NCBI GenBank assembly: GCA_030272585.1
Contig: BSYQ01000015.1
Coordinates: 620,001 to 684,000, forward strand
Direction of reading: 5' to 3'
Length of the DNA: 64,000 nt
Source of the DNA: Bryopsis sp. KO-2023
Lineage: Eukaryota > Chlorophyta > Ulvophyceae > Bryopsidales > Bryopsidaceae
Shown here in pieces: positions 47,101-57,620 of this stretch (the stretch's first letter is position 1; every line of letters starts with the position of its first letter). The notes below the pieces were generated by a model, which was not told the origin of the DNA, ran no database searches, and saw only the letters and a program-made list of their open reading frames with translations. The position numbers and the translations under genes are program-made.

Positions 47101-47945
47101 GCTGCCCAAGCCTTGGGGTGCTCTGGTTCTGTGGGGTGTGGTGCTTCCAGCTTGTTTCGTCCTTTCCCAACAATTGACCAACATCGTTCTGAGAGATGGC
47201 CTCATCCTCAAGGTAACCCAACCCCCCAGTCAGCATCAATATCAAACCACAAAGAGCTCTACATCCTCCCCCCCCCAAAAAAAAAGCAAAATAAAAAAAT
47301 AAAAAACAAGATAAAAATGCATGATAAAAAGATTGGAAGCAATGTTTCAAAGATAACCTCTTCCACAACAAAAACAATCACAACAAAAACAATCAGCCAT
47401 TAGGAACTGACTATTACTACGACTATTAACTGAATAATAATAAGTTAATTCTATTATTATTGATTGATTGATTTTTCTGGCAAGAGACGTGATTTCTGAA
47501 GTGATTTTTTTGCTGTGCCTTTCCAGGGTCAATGCCCCAATTGTGGAGCGGATCTCAACACCTATTTCGGAGATATTTTCACGGTGGAAGGAAATAAGGA
47601 CGAGGCCGAGGTTCCCTGTGCCAGCTGCAAAGCCAAGCTTTCCCTTTCCAACATCACTCGAGAGGTTTGTATAAAATTTTGCTCTCGAAGGTTTTTTTTC
47701 AGCAAAAAATAACTGAAAAGGTATTTTTCAGTACCTTTTCACTAAAGGTAGCAAGGTGGAGGAAAGAGTGTCTGTTGACCGTGCTTTTGGTTCACTAGAT
47801 ATTTCTTTTTTTGTTTGCTTTTCGTGTTTTTGTTTTTTTGTGTTTTTGGTTTTTTTTTACTTTTACTTTTTTTTGGATATGAATGCTTTTGATTTCTTTT
47901 TTTCTGTCACTGCAGGCAGTTGTGGTCGAACTCCCTGAAGCTTGA
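44165..47945 (+). CDS. PGRL1: PGR5-like protein 1 (cyclic electron flow, thylakoid)
   Basis: Nine exons: 44165-44324, 44744-44811, 45008-45067, 45487-45584, 45892-46018, 46358-46453, 47039-47212, 47527-47664, 47916-47945; 316 aa. PGRL1 works with PGR5 in ferredoxin-plastoquinone cyclic electron flow around photosystem I. The first ~48 residues look like a transit peptide (Ser/Arg-rich, VVRAE cleavage-like end). Then come WYYDGESIMTDDEFENLKEEL, the hallmark GPRCSLRSRKMYSDL (Cys175), two membrane helices (about 191-211 and 223-245), and CPNC...CASC pairs (264/267, 292/295) after the second helix. Cys63 and Cys71 may match the N-terminal redox Cys. Exon 5 ends with a GC donor (GCAAGT): this choice keeps frame and the family spacing before GPRC. 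Confidence 0.95.
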
Positions 47946-49107
47946 GAACGGTAGGTCATCATGCACAGCTGGATGTTGCTATTGCTGTTTGAAGTAGTGT
48001 CTGTCACCACTGCTGGTTGTATTCAAAAAGAGGTCAATTTCACCTCCCCCCCCTCTTACCTTTTTGCATGGAAATCAATAGCGTTAATGTCTGCATTTTC
48101 ATTACGATTTGTGACAGTAAGATTGGTAAAAATAGTTGATTTTGGCATTGGTCCACCCGAAAAGGGGCCATCATTCTCTGCTTGTTTCCAGTTAAACAAT
48201 TATCAGTTAATTCAGCTACCAACCAATTTCTGCCTTTTTGTGAAACCTCAGGAGTATTTTGAACACCCCTGTGAAATACAGCAAATATAAAAAAAAAGAA
48301 AAACGAAAGGGAAAGGGAAAGGGAAAACAAGGGTGTGGATCTGTTTTTTGTGGGTTTTGTTTCAAAGCACACTGATTTTTTGTTGTGTTGCGTAGGCGTC
48401 CTTCAATGCTGTTGTTTATTCACCTGTTGTTTTTAAGTTTGAGTTGTAAAGAAGCCGACCTGAGGGAGATTATTGTGGTGCCGAACACGGATAGCAAGGT
48501 TGCTCTTGATGCTTTTTTTATGTTTTGGAAGTTTTGATATTCGAATTTTAAAATGGATGAGGAAATGAAAGTATTAGCTCTTTTCAAAATTCTGTGCAGT
48601 CATACCGAACCACCGAAAAGAAACTCCAGAAAAGGAGCCAATCTCGAGGCCTTATTGTTTCCTTTCTTCCTGCATTTGTCCATCAGCTCAGCTTCGGCAC
48701 TGGACAACTGCTAAACCTCATTGACCACACTACCTCCCCCCTTGATGGGGTCGCTTCCTGCTGATATTTTCACAATAACAACGCGATTGCTGCCCCGTCC
48801 ATCCTTTTCTGAATTGAAACAAACAAACATAAATTATATCGTGGAGGAGAATCGCCGTTCTCCGTTTCTGAATTCACACAGATTTGCCCAAATGAAGCAT
48901 TTAATCCCGAGACGAAAATAGAAATCATGACTCAGGAGAGCATTGGAACTTTTTCTTTCTGGCATGCAGTGCACACCCCCTCCACTCGACGGACAGCGAA
49001 TGTGGTGAACCCAGCTCAGGGACAGGAGCGCGCTTCATCTCCTCAGCCTTTGGCTGTTGAATATTTTATCCTAAACAGAGAAAGCGACTGCAGCACTGAT
49101 TTCCACC
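47946..49107. other. Intergenic region between PGRL1 and the gamma carbonic anhydrase gene
   Basis: No gene recognised; low-complexity T and GGGAAA runs near 48290-48330. Holds the PGRL1 3' UTR and the promoter of the next gene. Confidence 0.5.
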
Positions 49108-51494
49108 ATGTCCAGCTTCATGAAAGGCCTCGGTGGTCTGCTTCGGTCGGTTGGCCGAGCGGTCGACGACTTTGGGGTTGGAATGCAAGGGAAATTCGGA
49201 TACGTCGAGCAGCGTAAGCTACCTATCACGTGCATAAAATCTTCCCCCACTTTCCCTATTGCCTTTGGGGGTTAAGTCGGTGTTTTCGTGTAGGAAACTG
49301 AGCAACAGAGTTGATGTTGGTGGCAATGCTCTGTAGATTGAATCGAAAATTGGCCAAAACAGGAGATGAAACGAAAGGTTCTGTGATACTGTTTTTTCTT
49401 TGTTTGTTTTTGTATGAAGGGGAGGTCTGCTCTTTTCAAGTGGAGTTGGAATATAAATCTGCTTCCAAAAGGCTTGATGGCGGTAGCCCAGCTCATGTTG
49501 TTGTTTTTTTCGCTTTTGAATTGCAGTTACGCCGAGTTTAGCATGCATGGGACTAAAGGAATCGAAACCCACCCTCGAAAAAGAAGTGTTCGTGGCTCCA
49601 AATGCAACAGTGGTGGGGGATGTCAAAATCGGGCAGAAATCATCTATCTGGTATGGAGCAGTGCTCAGAGGTGAGTTTTTTTTTTCAAAGGGATGTTGGG
49701 GGGAAAGGTGGGGATTTGTTTTTTAATCAAATTATCGGATATATACACTGTCTTTTCACTACAGTTTTGAGAATCAAAGACATATGTATATATGACAAGG
49801 CATATCATTTCACCATCACTTCACAAGGAAGGGTTTCCACACATTTTTATTTTTATTTTGTATTTCTGACGATTGTGTGTTGGAGTCGTTGCTTTTCTCA
49901 ACCTAAATTCTTCCCAATTCTGATCAATGCATTGTGGGTTTTTTTTCGTTTTTTTTTATTTTTGTGTTGTCTTGGGTCTTGACTAGGGGACGTCAACAAC
50001 ATCACTATTGGAGAAAAAACGAACATACAAGATAACGCTGTGGTGCATGTTGCAAAAAACCCCATTCCTCCTGGAAGCCCCATTGCAACGACCATTGGAT
50101 CAAGAGTTACAATTGGTACGAGACCTCATCCCTTCCTCCCAAGAAATATACATAATAAATAAATAAATGAACAAACAATAAAAAACGTAGAATAATAGGC
50201 AAAAGTCAAGTAGTTTGAGACACACAAAGTGAGAAAAAAAAAGAGTGAGATTGTGTCAATTTTGGAAAATCGACACATTCCCCTTCTCCAGGGATATGAC
50301 TTTTTGTGGATGATCTTTGGAGAATGCCATTTCGACAGAAATGCACCCCACTGCAACTCCAGTTGACCAATGTTGAAGATGTTAGAATGCTTTTTCTGCT
50401 GCTGTATCCAACTACATGCTTAAAACACTTGATTAGGCTTTCAGCTGTGACAGTCTACTCGAATTCAACATCTGTTTTCTTGCTGGTATTGCCAACCCTG
50501 AGGAAGGCACTAAAAACCAGCTGCAGCTGGTGAACGTTTTAGATTTGGTGGCAATAAAACACTGGTCATGAAATACGGAGGGCGCCTATTCAAAAATGAA
50601 TATCTAATGGATGCTTGCTCCTTCAGGTCATGGTGCAATCATCCATGCTTGCAGTATTGGGGATGACTGTCTTGTTGGAATGGGTGCCAAGATCCTTGAT
50701 GGAGTTAAGGTGATTTCCAATAGATAATATCATGACATGCATATCCCAAAACGCTGTATTTGTAAAAACGAACTAGAACATACATCAGTTTCATGTTATT
50801 TTCTCGGTCTTCTTTTCAATGAATCTCCTCCACGTCCCCACATGCTGTATTTGTAACAATCATCTTGTATTTTTTCACGAGTGTGCGCTGAGATATGTGG
50901 CCTTGTTGTAGATGGAGCAAGGGTCGATCGTGGCTGGTGGTGCTATGGTCCCCCCTGGAGTTACAATTCCAACTGGTCAAATCTGGGCTGGCACTCCAGC
51001 TCGGTTTTTGAGAGCACTGACGGCCGATGAGGCCATGTTCATCACCTCATCTGCCTCTAGTTATGCCGACCTCGCTGACGTCCATAGGTAGGGAATCAAG
51101 CTGCTGCTGTTGCATGTTCAGATGGTGCCAGGAAATTGTCCTAGATATGTGATCTGGGAGTGTCTGGGAGCATTTTTTGGGTTGATGCATGTGACATTTT
51201 GGCGGGATACATTTTGAATGTGCATGTCAAGAGTGCATGTGTCGAGCAGCATGTCAAATGTGCATGTCAAAAGTGCATTTGTTGAGGTGCATGTCGATTT
51301 GTCTACTTATTGATGCATGGATGTCAGTTGTGAGTGTGCTCCATAGGGAGGAGAATTCCAAAACCTTTGACGAAATCGAATGGGACAAGATCGTTCGAGC
51401 GGATCGCCTGGAGAGAGATCCTGACTACGATTCCCACATGGGTGTCGAAAGGGATCCCAAGACCAGAGAAATCAAATACATGGCTTCGCTCTAA
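49108..51494 (+). CDS. Gamma-type carbonic anhydrase (mitochondrial complex I type)
   Basis: Six exons: 49108-49213, 49527-49670, 49987-50115, 50627-50709, 50912-51087, 51347-51494; 261 aa. Gamma-CAs are left-handed beta-helix trimers; in plants and algae they form a matrix-facing domain of respiratory complex I. Hexapeptide-repeat segments are visible (VVGDVKIGQKSSIWYGAVLRGD; ACSIGDDCLVGMGAKILDG). The catalytic set appears kept: Arg83, Asp85, Gln98 and three zinc His (His104 in VVHV, His128 and His133 in GHGAIIHAC). The N-terminus MSSFMKGLGGLLRSVGRAV is amphipathic and basic, fitting a mitochondrial signal, and matches the start of plant gamma-CAs. It thus looks like the catalytic CA1/2/3 type, not the CAL type. 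Confidence 0.95.
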
Positions 51495-52298
51495 ATTGAT
51501 CTCCACACCCCACCCCCTTTACCAAATGCCATCAACCACCCTCTCTGTGGCCATCACAAGTGATTGATGGATGGTTTACGTTGGCTGGGGGAGAGTTTGA
51601 TGAGTAACCGATCGAGTCGCTCAGTCCTATTTGGTTTTCGGTGTGTAAAAAGGAGATGCGTTCGCAGCCGATTTAGGAATGCTGAGAGAGAGAGATCCAG
51701 GGTGTGATATGAGTATCGAGAATGTGCAAACAACGGAGGGGTTGAAAAAAAAAAGAAATGAGCGGTGGCGGTGTATCTAACATGAAGCGGGTTTTTCTCT
51801 GAAGGGAATTCTGAAAAGAAAAACAGGGGAGAAATTGTGTTAGCTTTAGCAGTTTTTGTGTGAGTGTGTGTGAGTTTGTTTGTTTGTTTTTTCCCCCTTT
51901 TTTGTTGAGGAGATATATCCAGTGACTCATGCATTTGCCTTCGATAGAAGCATAATCCACGCGGTCATTGGACAAACAAACCTTGTCTTTTCTGCACCAA
52001 TTCCTCCATTCGAGAACCTAACAAAAAGCATACAATGATTCCCACAACCAATCAACCCAACCAAGAAAACACCCCGAAAAGAAATTGCACCAGATTGGAC
52101 TGCTTTTCCCTGCAGTCATTCATGCCACACAAACTCTTAAATGCCTTGACAAAAACAAGTACAAGGGGGCGAAATGACGGCAGAATCGGATCCCCAAATC
52201 TTGGTACGGTGGGGTGCATGCGAGCGGCTTCAGTTCTTTGTCGACCGTGCCGAATCTCGACTGGCGTCCGGACGCTCACAGAGATTTGCCACACAAAC
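51495..52298. other. Spacer between gamma carbonic anhydrase and DXO-like genes
   Basis: No gene seen. The open frame at 52035-52457 runs into the first exon of the DXO-like gene, but its upstream part has no family features and the start is set at 52299. Confidence 0.5.
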
Positions 52299-54926
52299 AT
52301 GGCGTCTTTTGACGTAATGGGGTGGAACGAAACCCACAGGGGTCGCTGGGCGAACGTAGATTTGGAGCCCCCTCAATCGAAAGCGCATTGGAGTCGGACA
52401 TCGATCAAAGAAGGATGGGAGTACAAGTATGGAGATGCATCAGGTGTTATTCTATGAAGAAGCTTTTGGTTTTTTCTGGAACAATTCCTCTCCATTTGAA
52501 AATCCTGCCACGATCTTGCCACTCCAAAGGAATGGGAAGCCTGCCTTTTTATTGGAAAGATGGGGATAACTCGGCTTTATGTAGAAATAAATGAGAACGC
52601 AGCGTCTTTGATTTTTGAATTCGAATGTTCAATGGCAAGCACTACTGATCATTAAATTTAAAGAAAAATGCAAACAACTGCATCTTTTGGAAATTTCTGG
52701 TGCATTTTTTTCTTCTCGTCTCCCCGGATACCTGTGGAAAAAAACATTTTGTCCTTTTTTTATCCAATTGCCTTGGAAATCTGCTGTAAAACTTTCTTTT
52801 TCTTTTTTACAACAGCTCTCCGTGCATTGGTTTGTTCTTATGTCAATAGGTACATAAGACGTCATTGTTTTGAAGCACCTTTTTTAAAACCTCCAACTAT
52901 GATTTTTTTTTTCTTAAAAGGATTTGCAAAATACACTCCATGCGAGACCCCAGTCAGCGTGCTGGCAGGATTTCCAGACAATTTCGTCAAAAAGCCCGAA
53001 GGACGGGCCAGCACCGTTGGGGTGGAAGTCATCATCAAAGCGTTGAAACAGGCAGGAGTGGATCCTCTTTCCCCGGGCATAGTGACTTTCCGGAACAATC
53101 TGAACAAAATTTTTCTGACCGTTGTGGATAACAAAAAAGATTGGGTGGTCAGTGCATGCATGCTTTCAGGCTTTCCGACCCTCTTTCTCGACATCGAGGT
53201 GAGTTTTTTTTTCAACTCTTTTTTATTTTTTCAAATGGTTCAAGATTGTAGTATATCAATATGCCTAAAAGAAATTGAAGTTTCAAATTATTTTTTGCTT
53301 TTCTTGCAACCCTACTTCCATTATTTTTTCTCTGAGACTTTTTTATTTTTCTTTTCTTCAGTCGATTCTTTTTTCGAAAAGAAAAGGCCGCTTGTTCTAA
53401 AAAAAAGTTTCATTTTCTCAAACTTGTTGTGATTTGTGTTAAATCTTCTATTTTTTTATTTTTATTTTTCGCCAGACATCAGATGCTGACTTCGAGACCT
53501 ATCCGGACTCCGAAAAGTTCACTTACTACGGCTACAAGTTTGAGACTTTATGTACAGGGGGAGGGGATGGAGTGGTGGATTCCACATCAGAATCAGCAGT
53601 GGTGGTCAAATCGAAATTGAACGATTTGGATCTGTTGATCGCCACTGAGGTGGATTGCCACGAAGAGGCTCAAGATCTGGGTGTGGACGGAAAACCTGAA
53701 GTTTCATCTTTCGTGGAAATAAAAACAAGCAGGTACATACCATAGTTGAATTAAAATCAGGATGTTTTTTTTTACACTTGGGTTTTCTAGTAGGACCATA
53801 AAAGCATAAAAGAATCATTTTTTTCAAGACTACCTTCTTTGAAGGGTTTTTTTTTTTTTTTCCCGACACCCCACTCCATTACACCTGTCTTATCATCATT
53901 TAAACCGTTTTGTATAATTTTGTCAGTTTAATCTTTTAAATAAAAAACATGGGAGGAGGGAGTGTCGAAGTACAGAAATCACAAAGAAAGACGGGGAAGA
54001 TGCTGAATTTGATTTTTTTTTCTTCTTCTTTTTTTCCTCCCCGTTTTCTTTATGCCATTAATCAAGGCTGCCAGCCAGTACAAAACAGCGCCAGAATGCC
54101 CAGAGATTTAAATTTCCAAAGTGGTGGGTTCAGTCCCTGCTTGGGGGAGTCCCCAAAATCGTAGTGGGTTACTGGGACAACGATGGAGTTATACAAGACA
54201 TCAAAGCGTTCGAAACGCACACCCTGCCTACAAAAGCAACTGATGGCATGACTGGTTACATGAAAAAACAGGCAAGTATCACCAAAACTATGCACCCATA
54301 TGATATCAAGTATTTGTTAAACCCGAGAGGTTCTGTGGCCTTCCATTACTGGGCTTCTGTTCTGCAATATTTTTTCATATTTTTGAATCCCTCCACTTGG
54401 CAAATTGGCAGCATCTGGTGAATCAATAGATCAAAGCTCGAGTGTCCCTGCGTTTTGTATTTTCTCGTAGTTATTGTCTTTATTTCTCAACAAAGCCATG
54501 GTGCTAGTACTGTTATTATCATTGTCAGGGATTTCGATATGATCGGATGCTTTTATCGAATTGGCTTCTTTCTTTTTCTGACGTCGGTTTGGTGTCGATT
54601 TTCGGAGAAAAAAATCCCTTTTCCACACAGACAATACGGAGATTTAACAAATCAAATGTCAGGATATTCGAAACATAAATACAAATTATTCGTTTTCTTT
54701 TCTTTTGTAGATATGGAAGCCGGATCATATATTGAGTTTTGGATTGGAGGTGCTGCTGTGGATGATGTCGTATGCAGAGCAGGACCGTGATTGCCATTTG
54801 CAGTTTCGTTACGATCCTCGTTCGCAGATCATCAAGGGGGCGTTGGTTAGAGAAGGGGACCTAGTTGAAAGAGTGAAAACAGCATTAGGGATATCTGAAG
54901 AGGCCGCAAAGAAATCCGATATGTGA
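52299..54926 (+). CDS. DXO1: DXO/Rai1-family decapping exonuclease
   Basis: Five exons: 52299-52443, 52921-53198, 53476-53732, 54067-54271, 54711-54926; 366 aa. DXO/Rai1 proteins remove incomplete or NAD caps and, in many members, degrade RNA 5' to 3'. Family motifs: GYKFE (160-164), IATEVDC with Glu199 and Asp201, and VEIKTSR with Glu222 and Lys224, the metal and catalytic residues; then FPKWWVQSLLGGVPKIVVGYWDNDGVIQ, matching the family's KWW-QSFL-G-P--V-G-RD-DG segment. Exon 4 ends in a GC donor (CAG|GCAAGT): the nearest GT gives the wrong phase for the next exon. The WWIQ-type motif is well kept. The gene likely acts in nuclear or cytosolic RNA quality control. Confidence 0.93.
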
Positions 54927-55294
54927 TATAGTGCAGAATTAATTTATTGATTTATATGTTGTTTTTTCAAAATGGATAAATGGCGACTGGCATTTCCAGA
55001 TACGAGAAATCACAGGGCTTCTTCTGTTCGCCGGTCGGTGTTTTTTTTTGGGGGGTGCAGATCTTCCATTAGGGATAGGACTGCAGCGGTTCATGCGGAG
55101 GTGATTATGTTGGTTGTGTTGGGGGTTTTCTGAACATAATAGGATCTTTACAATTGTGATTGGTCGGAAAGCTGGCTGTCCTGGACAGAATGCAGAAAGG
55201 CCCACGTTTAAATACGTTCTTCATTCTTGATTGTAATGTTCCAACACAGTGACGAAGAAAGCTATTTCACGCACAGAAAAAAACCCTGTGAAAT
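54927..55294. other. DXO-like gene 3' side
   Basis: No coding feature recognised in this short stretch; expected 3' UTR and spacer. Confidence 0.5.
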
Positions 55295-55780
55295 ATGCCA
55301 TCTTCAACGATGATTGACCACTCTGGCCATTGTCCTAGACCCCATGCATGCAGCCCCACAAATCAAAGTTGGGAGGCTCTGCACCACCACCACCACCAAT
55401 CATCCACCACAGTTTTAAAGGAGCGTCTTGCTCAGAGGCTTCTTGATACTTTGGAATCATATGATTGCATGCATGCCAGCGGATCCACAGAGGACAATTT
55501 CAATTCAGGGATCTCTGTCCCAGAAGAGAAACACCAGACAGAGTTTTTATCCAAAACAAAATGGTCAACTAACGATCCTTTGCTGTTGGCCTCAAAAGCT
55601 TTTTTGAATGAACAGGTCACTCTGCCACCCAACATAGCAGCAAAGTTGACTGAAAGACCCCCAACGGATATTTCTTTGTGGAGAGATCGTTTGCTGTTGC
55701 TGTCCCTGCCCTTCTATTCGTGTAGAAACAGCGTAGAGAGCTGCCTTGCAATTGCCAACTTTCCCTGGGCCGTGTATTGA
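55295..55780 (+). CDS. Hypothetical protein, single frame
   Basis: 161 codons with no family match that I recognise. It has a HHHHH run near residue 31 and a Leu-rich end (DRLLLLSLPFYSCRNS). Composition is plausible for protein, but a minus-strand frame (55617-56129) overlaps its end, there are no introns, and a dispersed repeat starts 320 bases on. It may be an exon of an unrecognised gene or chance. Confidence 0.3.
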   Translation: MPSSTMIDHSGHCPRPHACSPTNQSWEALHHHHHQSSTTVLKERLAQRLLDTLESYDCMHASGSTEDNFNSGISVPEEKHQTEFLSKTKWSTNDPLLLASKAFLNEQVTLPPNIAAKLTERPPTDISLWRDRLLLLSLPFYSCRNSVESCLAIANFPWAVY

Positions 55781-56099
55781 CGAATATTTTGATCCGTTGG
55801 GGGTCTCCGAGATGCTCCACAGTTGAGCCTTTTGTGATGGCGAATCCGTGAACCTCCAAAGACGGACTCTGTGACGAGTCGTTTTGGGGCACTTGTTTGT
55901 CGAGTTGGGTGAAAAAAGAGCAAGCTTGTTCTATTGTGAGTGGGGAACGACTCTCGAGGTAAGGGTGCTTCGGACAAGTCCATGACCAACTGCGGACGAA
56001 TCCACCATCACGACTTAACCAAGTAGGGGTACGAGTACCCTGAAAGTGGGTGGGTCGGCCGTTCATCCAACAAGTGACAGACCAAAGGTTTGGTTGCAG
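55781..56099. other. Spacer before dispersed repeat copy 2
   Basis: A minus-strand open frame covers it but shows no family feature. Nothing else seen. Confidence 0.4.
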
Positions 56100-56660
56100 T
56101 TGCGGTTGATGATAAAAACTCAGGCGCAAAAAACTTCCGCGATACAGACAAACGATACAGGAGCAATTATGTTTCTGTCGATTTGAGCTGGGCAGAATTG
56201 AAAGAGATCATTCTTCGAAGACTGGTTGATCGTCACGGGTCAGTGCGATCTACCCAGCGTGGTTGTGCGCCTCACCTCTGCAGCCTCACCTCTCGCTCGC
56301 GAGGGTGGGGTTGTGGTTCGGTTAGCCTCCACGCTGGGGAAAGCCAAGCAAGGGGGACGGCAATTGAGTAGACCGCTCGACGAGTTGAGTGGGTGGCCTA
56401 ACCCGGTGGAGGAAATGCTGACCCGAAAGGCGCGTTCCACCGCGGTGGACCCCCGCCTTGACGTGGCGTGGTGGCTCCCTTAGGGGTCCAAGAGGGGTCC
56501 GATTTTTTCTATTTTGCTTTTGTTTCCTTCTTTTCTTTTCTTTGCTCTTTTTTAAAAGTTCGCCGAGTTTTTCAAACATTTCAGCATGAGTTTTTTTTTC
56601 ATGCACTGTATCATTTGTTGAAGTTTTTTCGAATTGGAATCCAACTCCGCAAAGTTTCTG
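56100..56660 (+). repeat. 560-bp dispersed repeat, copy 2
   Basis: Second copy of the repeat at 36478-37037, by eye over 90 percent alike, with scattered substitutions and small length changes. Same orientation. The flanks of the two copies differ, which sets the approximate limits. Confidence 0.9.
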
Positions 56661-57620
56661 GCACTCTTTGGCTTTTGCTGGTATTTCTCCCCTCTCTCTA
56701 CTCTTCTTTGAACGGTTGTTCTTTAGTCGCTCACGTCTGCGTCGATCAGCGTCCAAAAAGGGGTTCTCTGGTAAACCAACGTGTCGCTGCTCTTTAAAAA
56801 CCCAGTTTTTCTGAGTGCGGTGGGGTATGGAGTTCACTCTCGACGTTGAGATTGTGTTCACTGTGGGAGGCCATCCTCCGATCCAGCTTGGTTAACGCTT
56901 GCGATCGGTGTGGCCGAGACTCATAGCTGAAGGCAGTTGACACCTTCGTATTACCGCCACACTGATATTGACTCGTCCAAACCAATATTGTTCATATAGC
57001 GACAACCCCTAAAGTCCTATTCCGATTTCTGGCACGGCTAATGCAATCAATCGAGCCTAATTTCCCAGAACAATTGTACTTTTCCTGTGCTGTAAGACAG
57101 TGTTCTAAGTTTTATCTTGAAACAAGTCACAAATTTGTTTTAAAACAAGGAGTTCCAGGCAGAAAATGAAGTGTCTTCTCAGAAGACTCTTCAGTCCTCA
57201 ATAGTTTCTTGGATCTTGGGGACTGAATTTGGGGGTTGGGGTTGGGAATTTTGGTTGGTGACCTGCCACGGATCTCTGAAGTTGCAGTGAGATTCAGTGG
57301 CAAATTCAACAATGGCTGATTTAACCAGGCTTTTAACATGTTCAAGTGATGAAAACAAATTTCCTTCCCACCCCCCCCCCCAAAAAATGAAATGAAATGA
57401 AATGAAGCGAAGGGAAGAAAAATAAGAAACGGCCACTAAACCTTCGACAGCCAACCCTTGGTAAGACGCTGTCTGCCCAGAAATTTGAAAAAACAGGATC
57501 TACATGGTCGTATGCTTTAATACAACAGGCGTGCTAGATCTGGCTTTGTGAACCCAAGCCTTCCTCAAAAAATCACCCTTGAAAAAAAGATTCACGACGC
57601 CCATTCACGCTAACTAATAT
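56661..57620. other. Spacer downstream of the WAPL-like gene
   Basis: No gene recognised. Includes a C run at 57369-57380 and an ATGAA microsatellite near 57387-57404. The right part is the 3' side of the minus-strand WAPL-like gene. Confidence 0.5.

Noticed and set aside
55617-56129. Minus-strand frame of 170 codons
   Set aside because: No family feature and it overlaps another weak frame; neither can be preferred with confidence.
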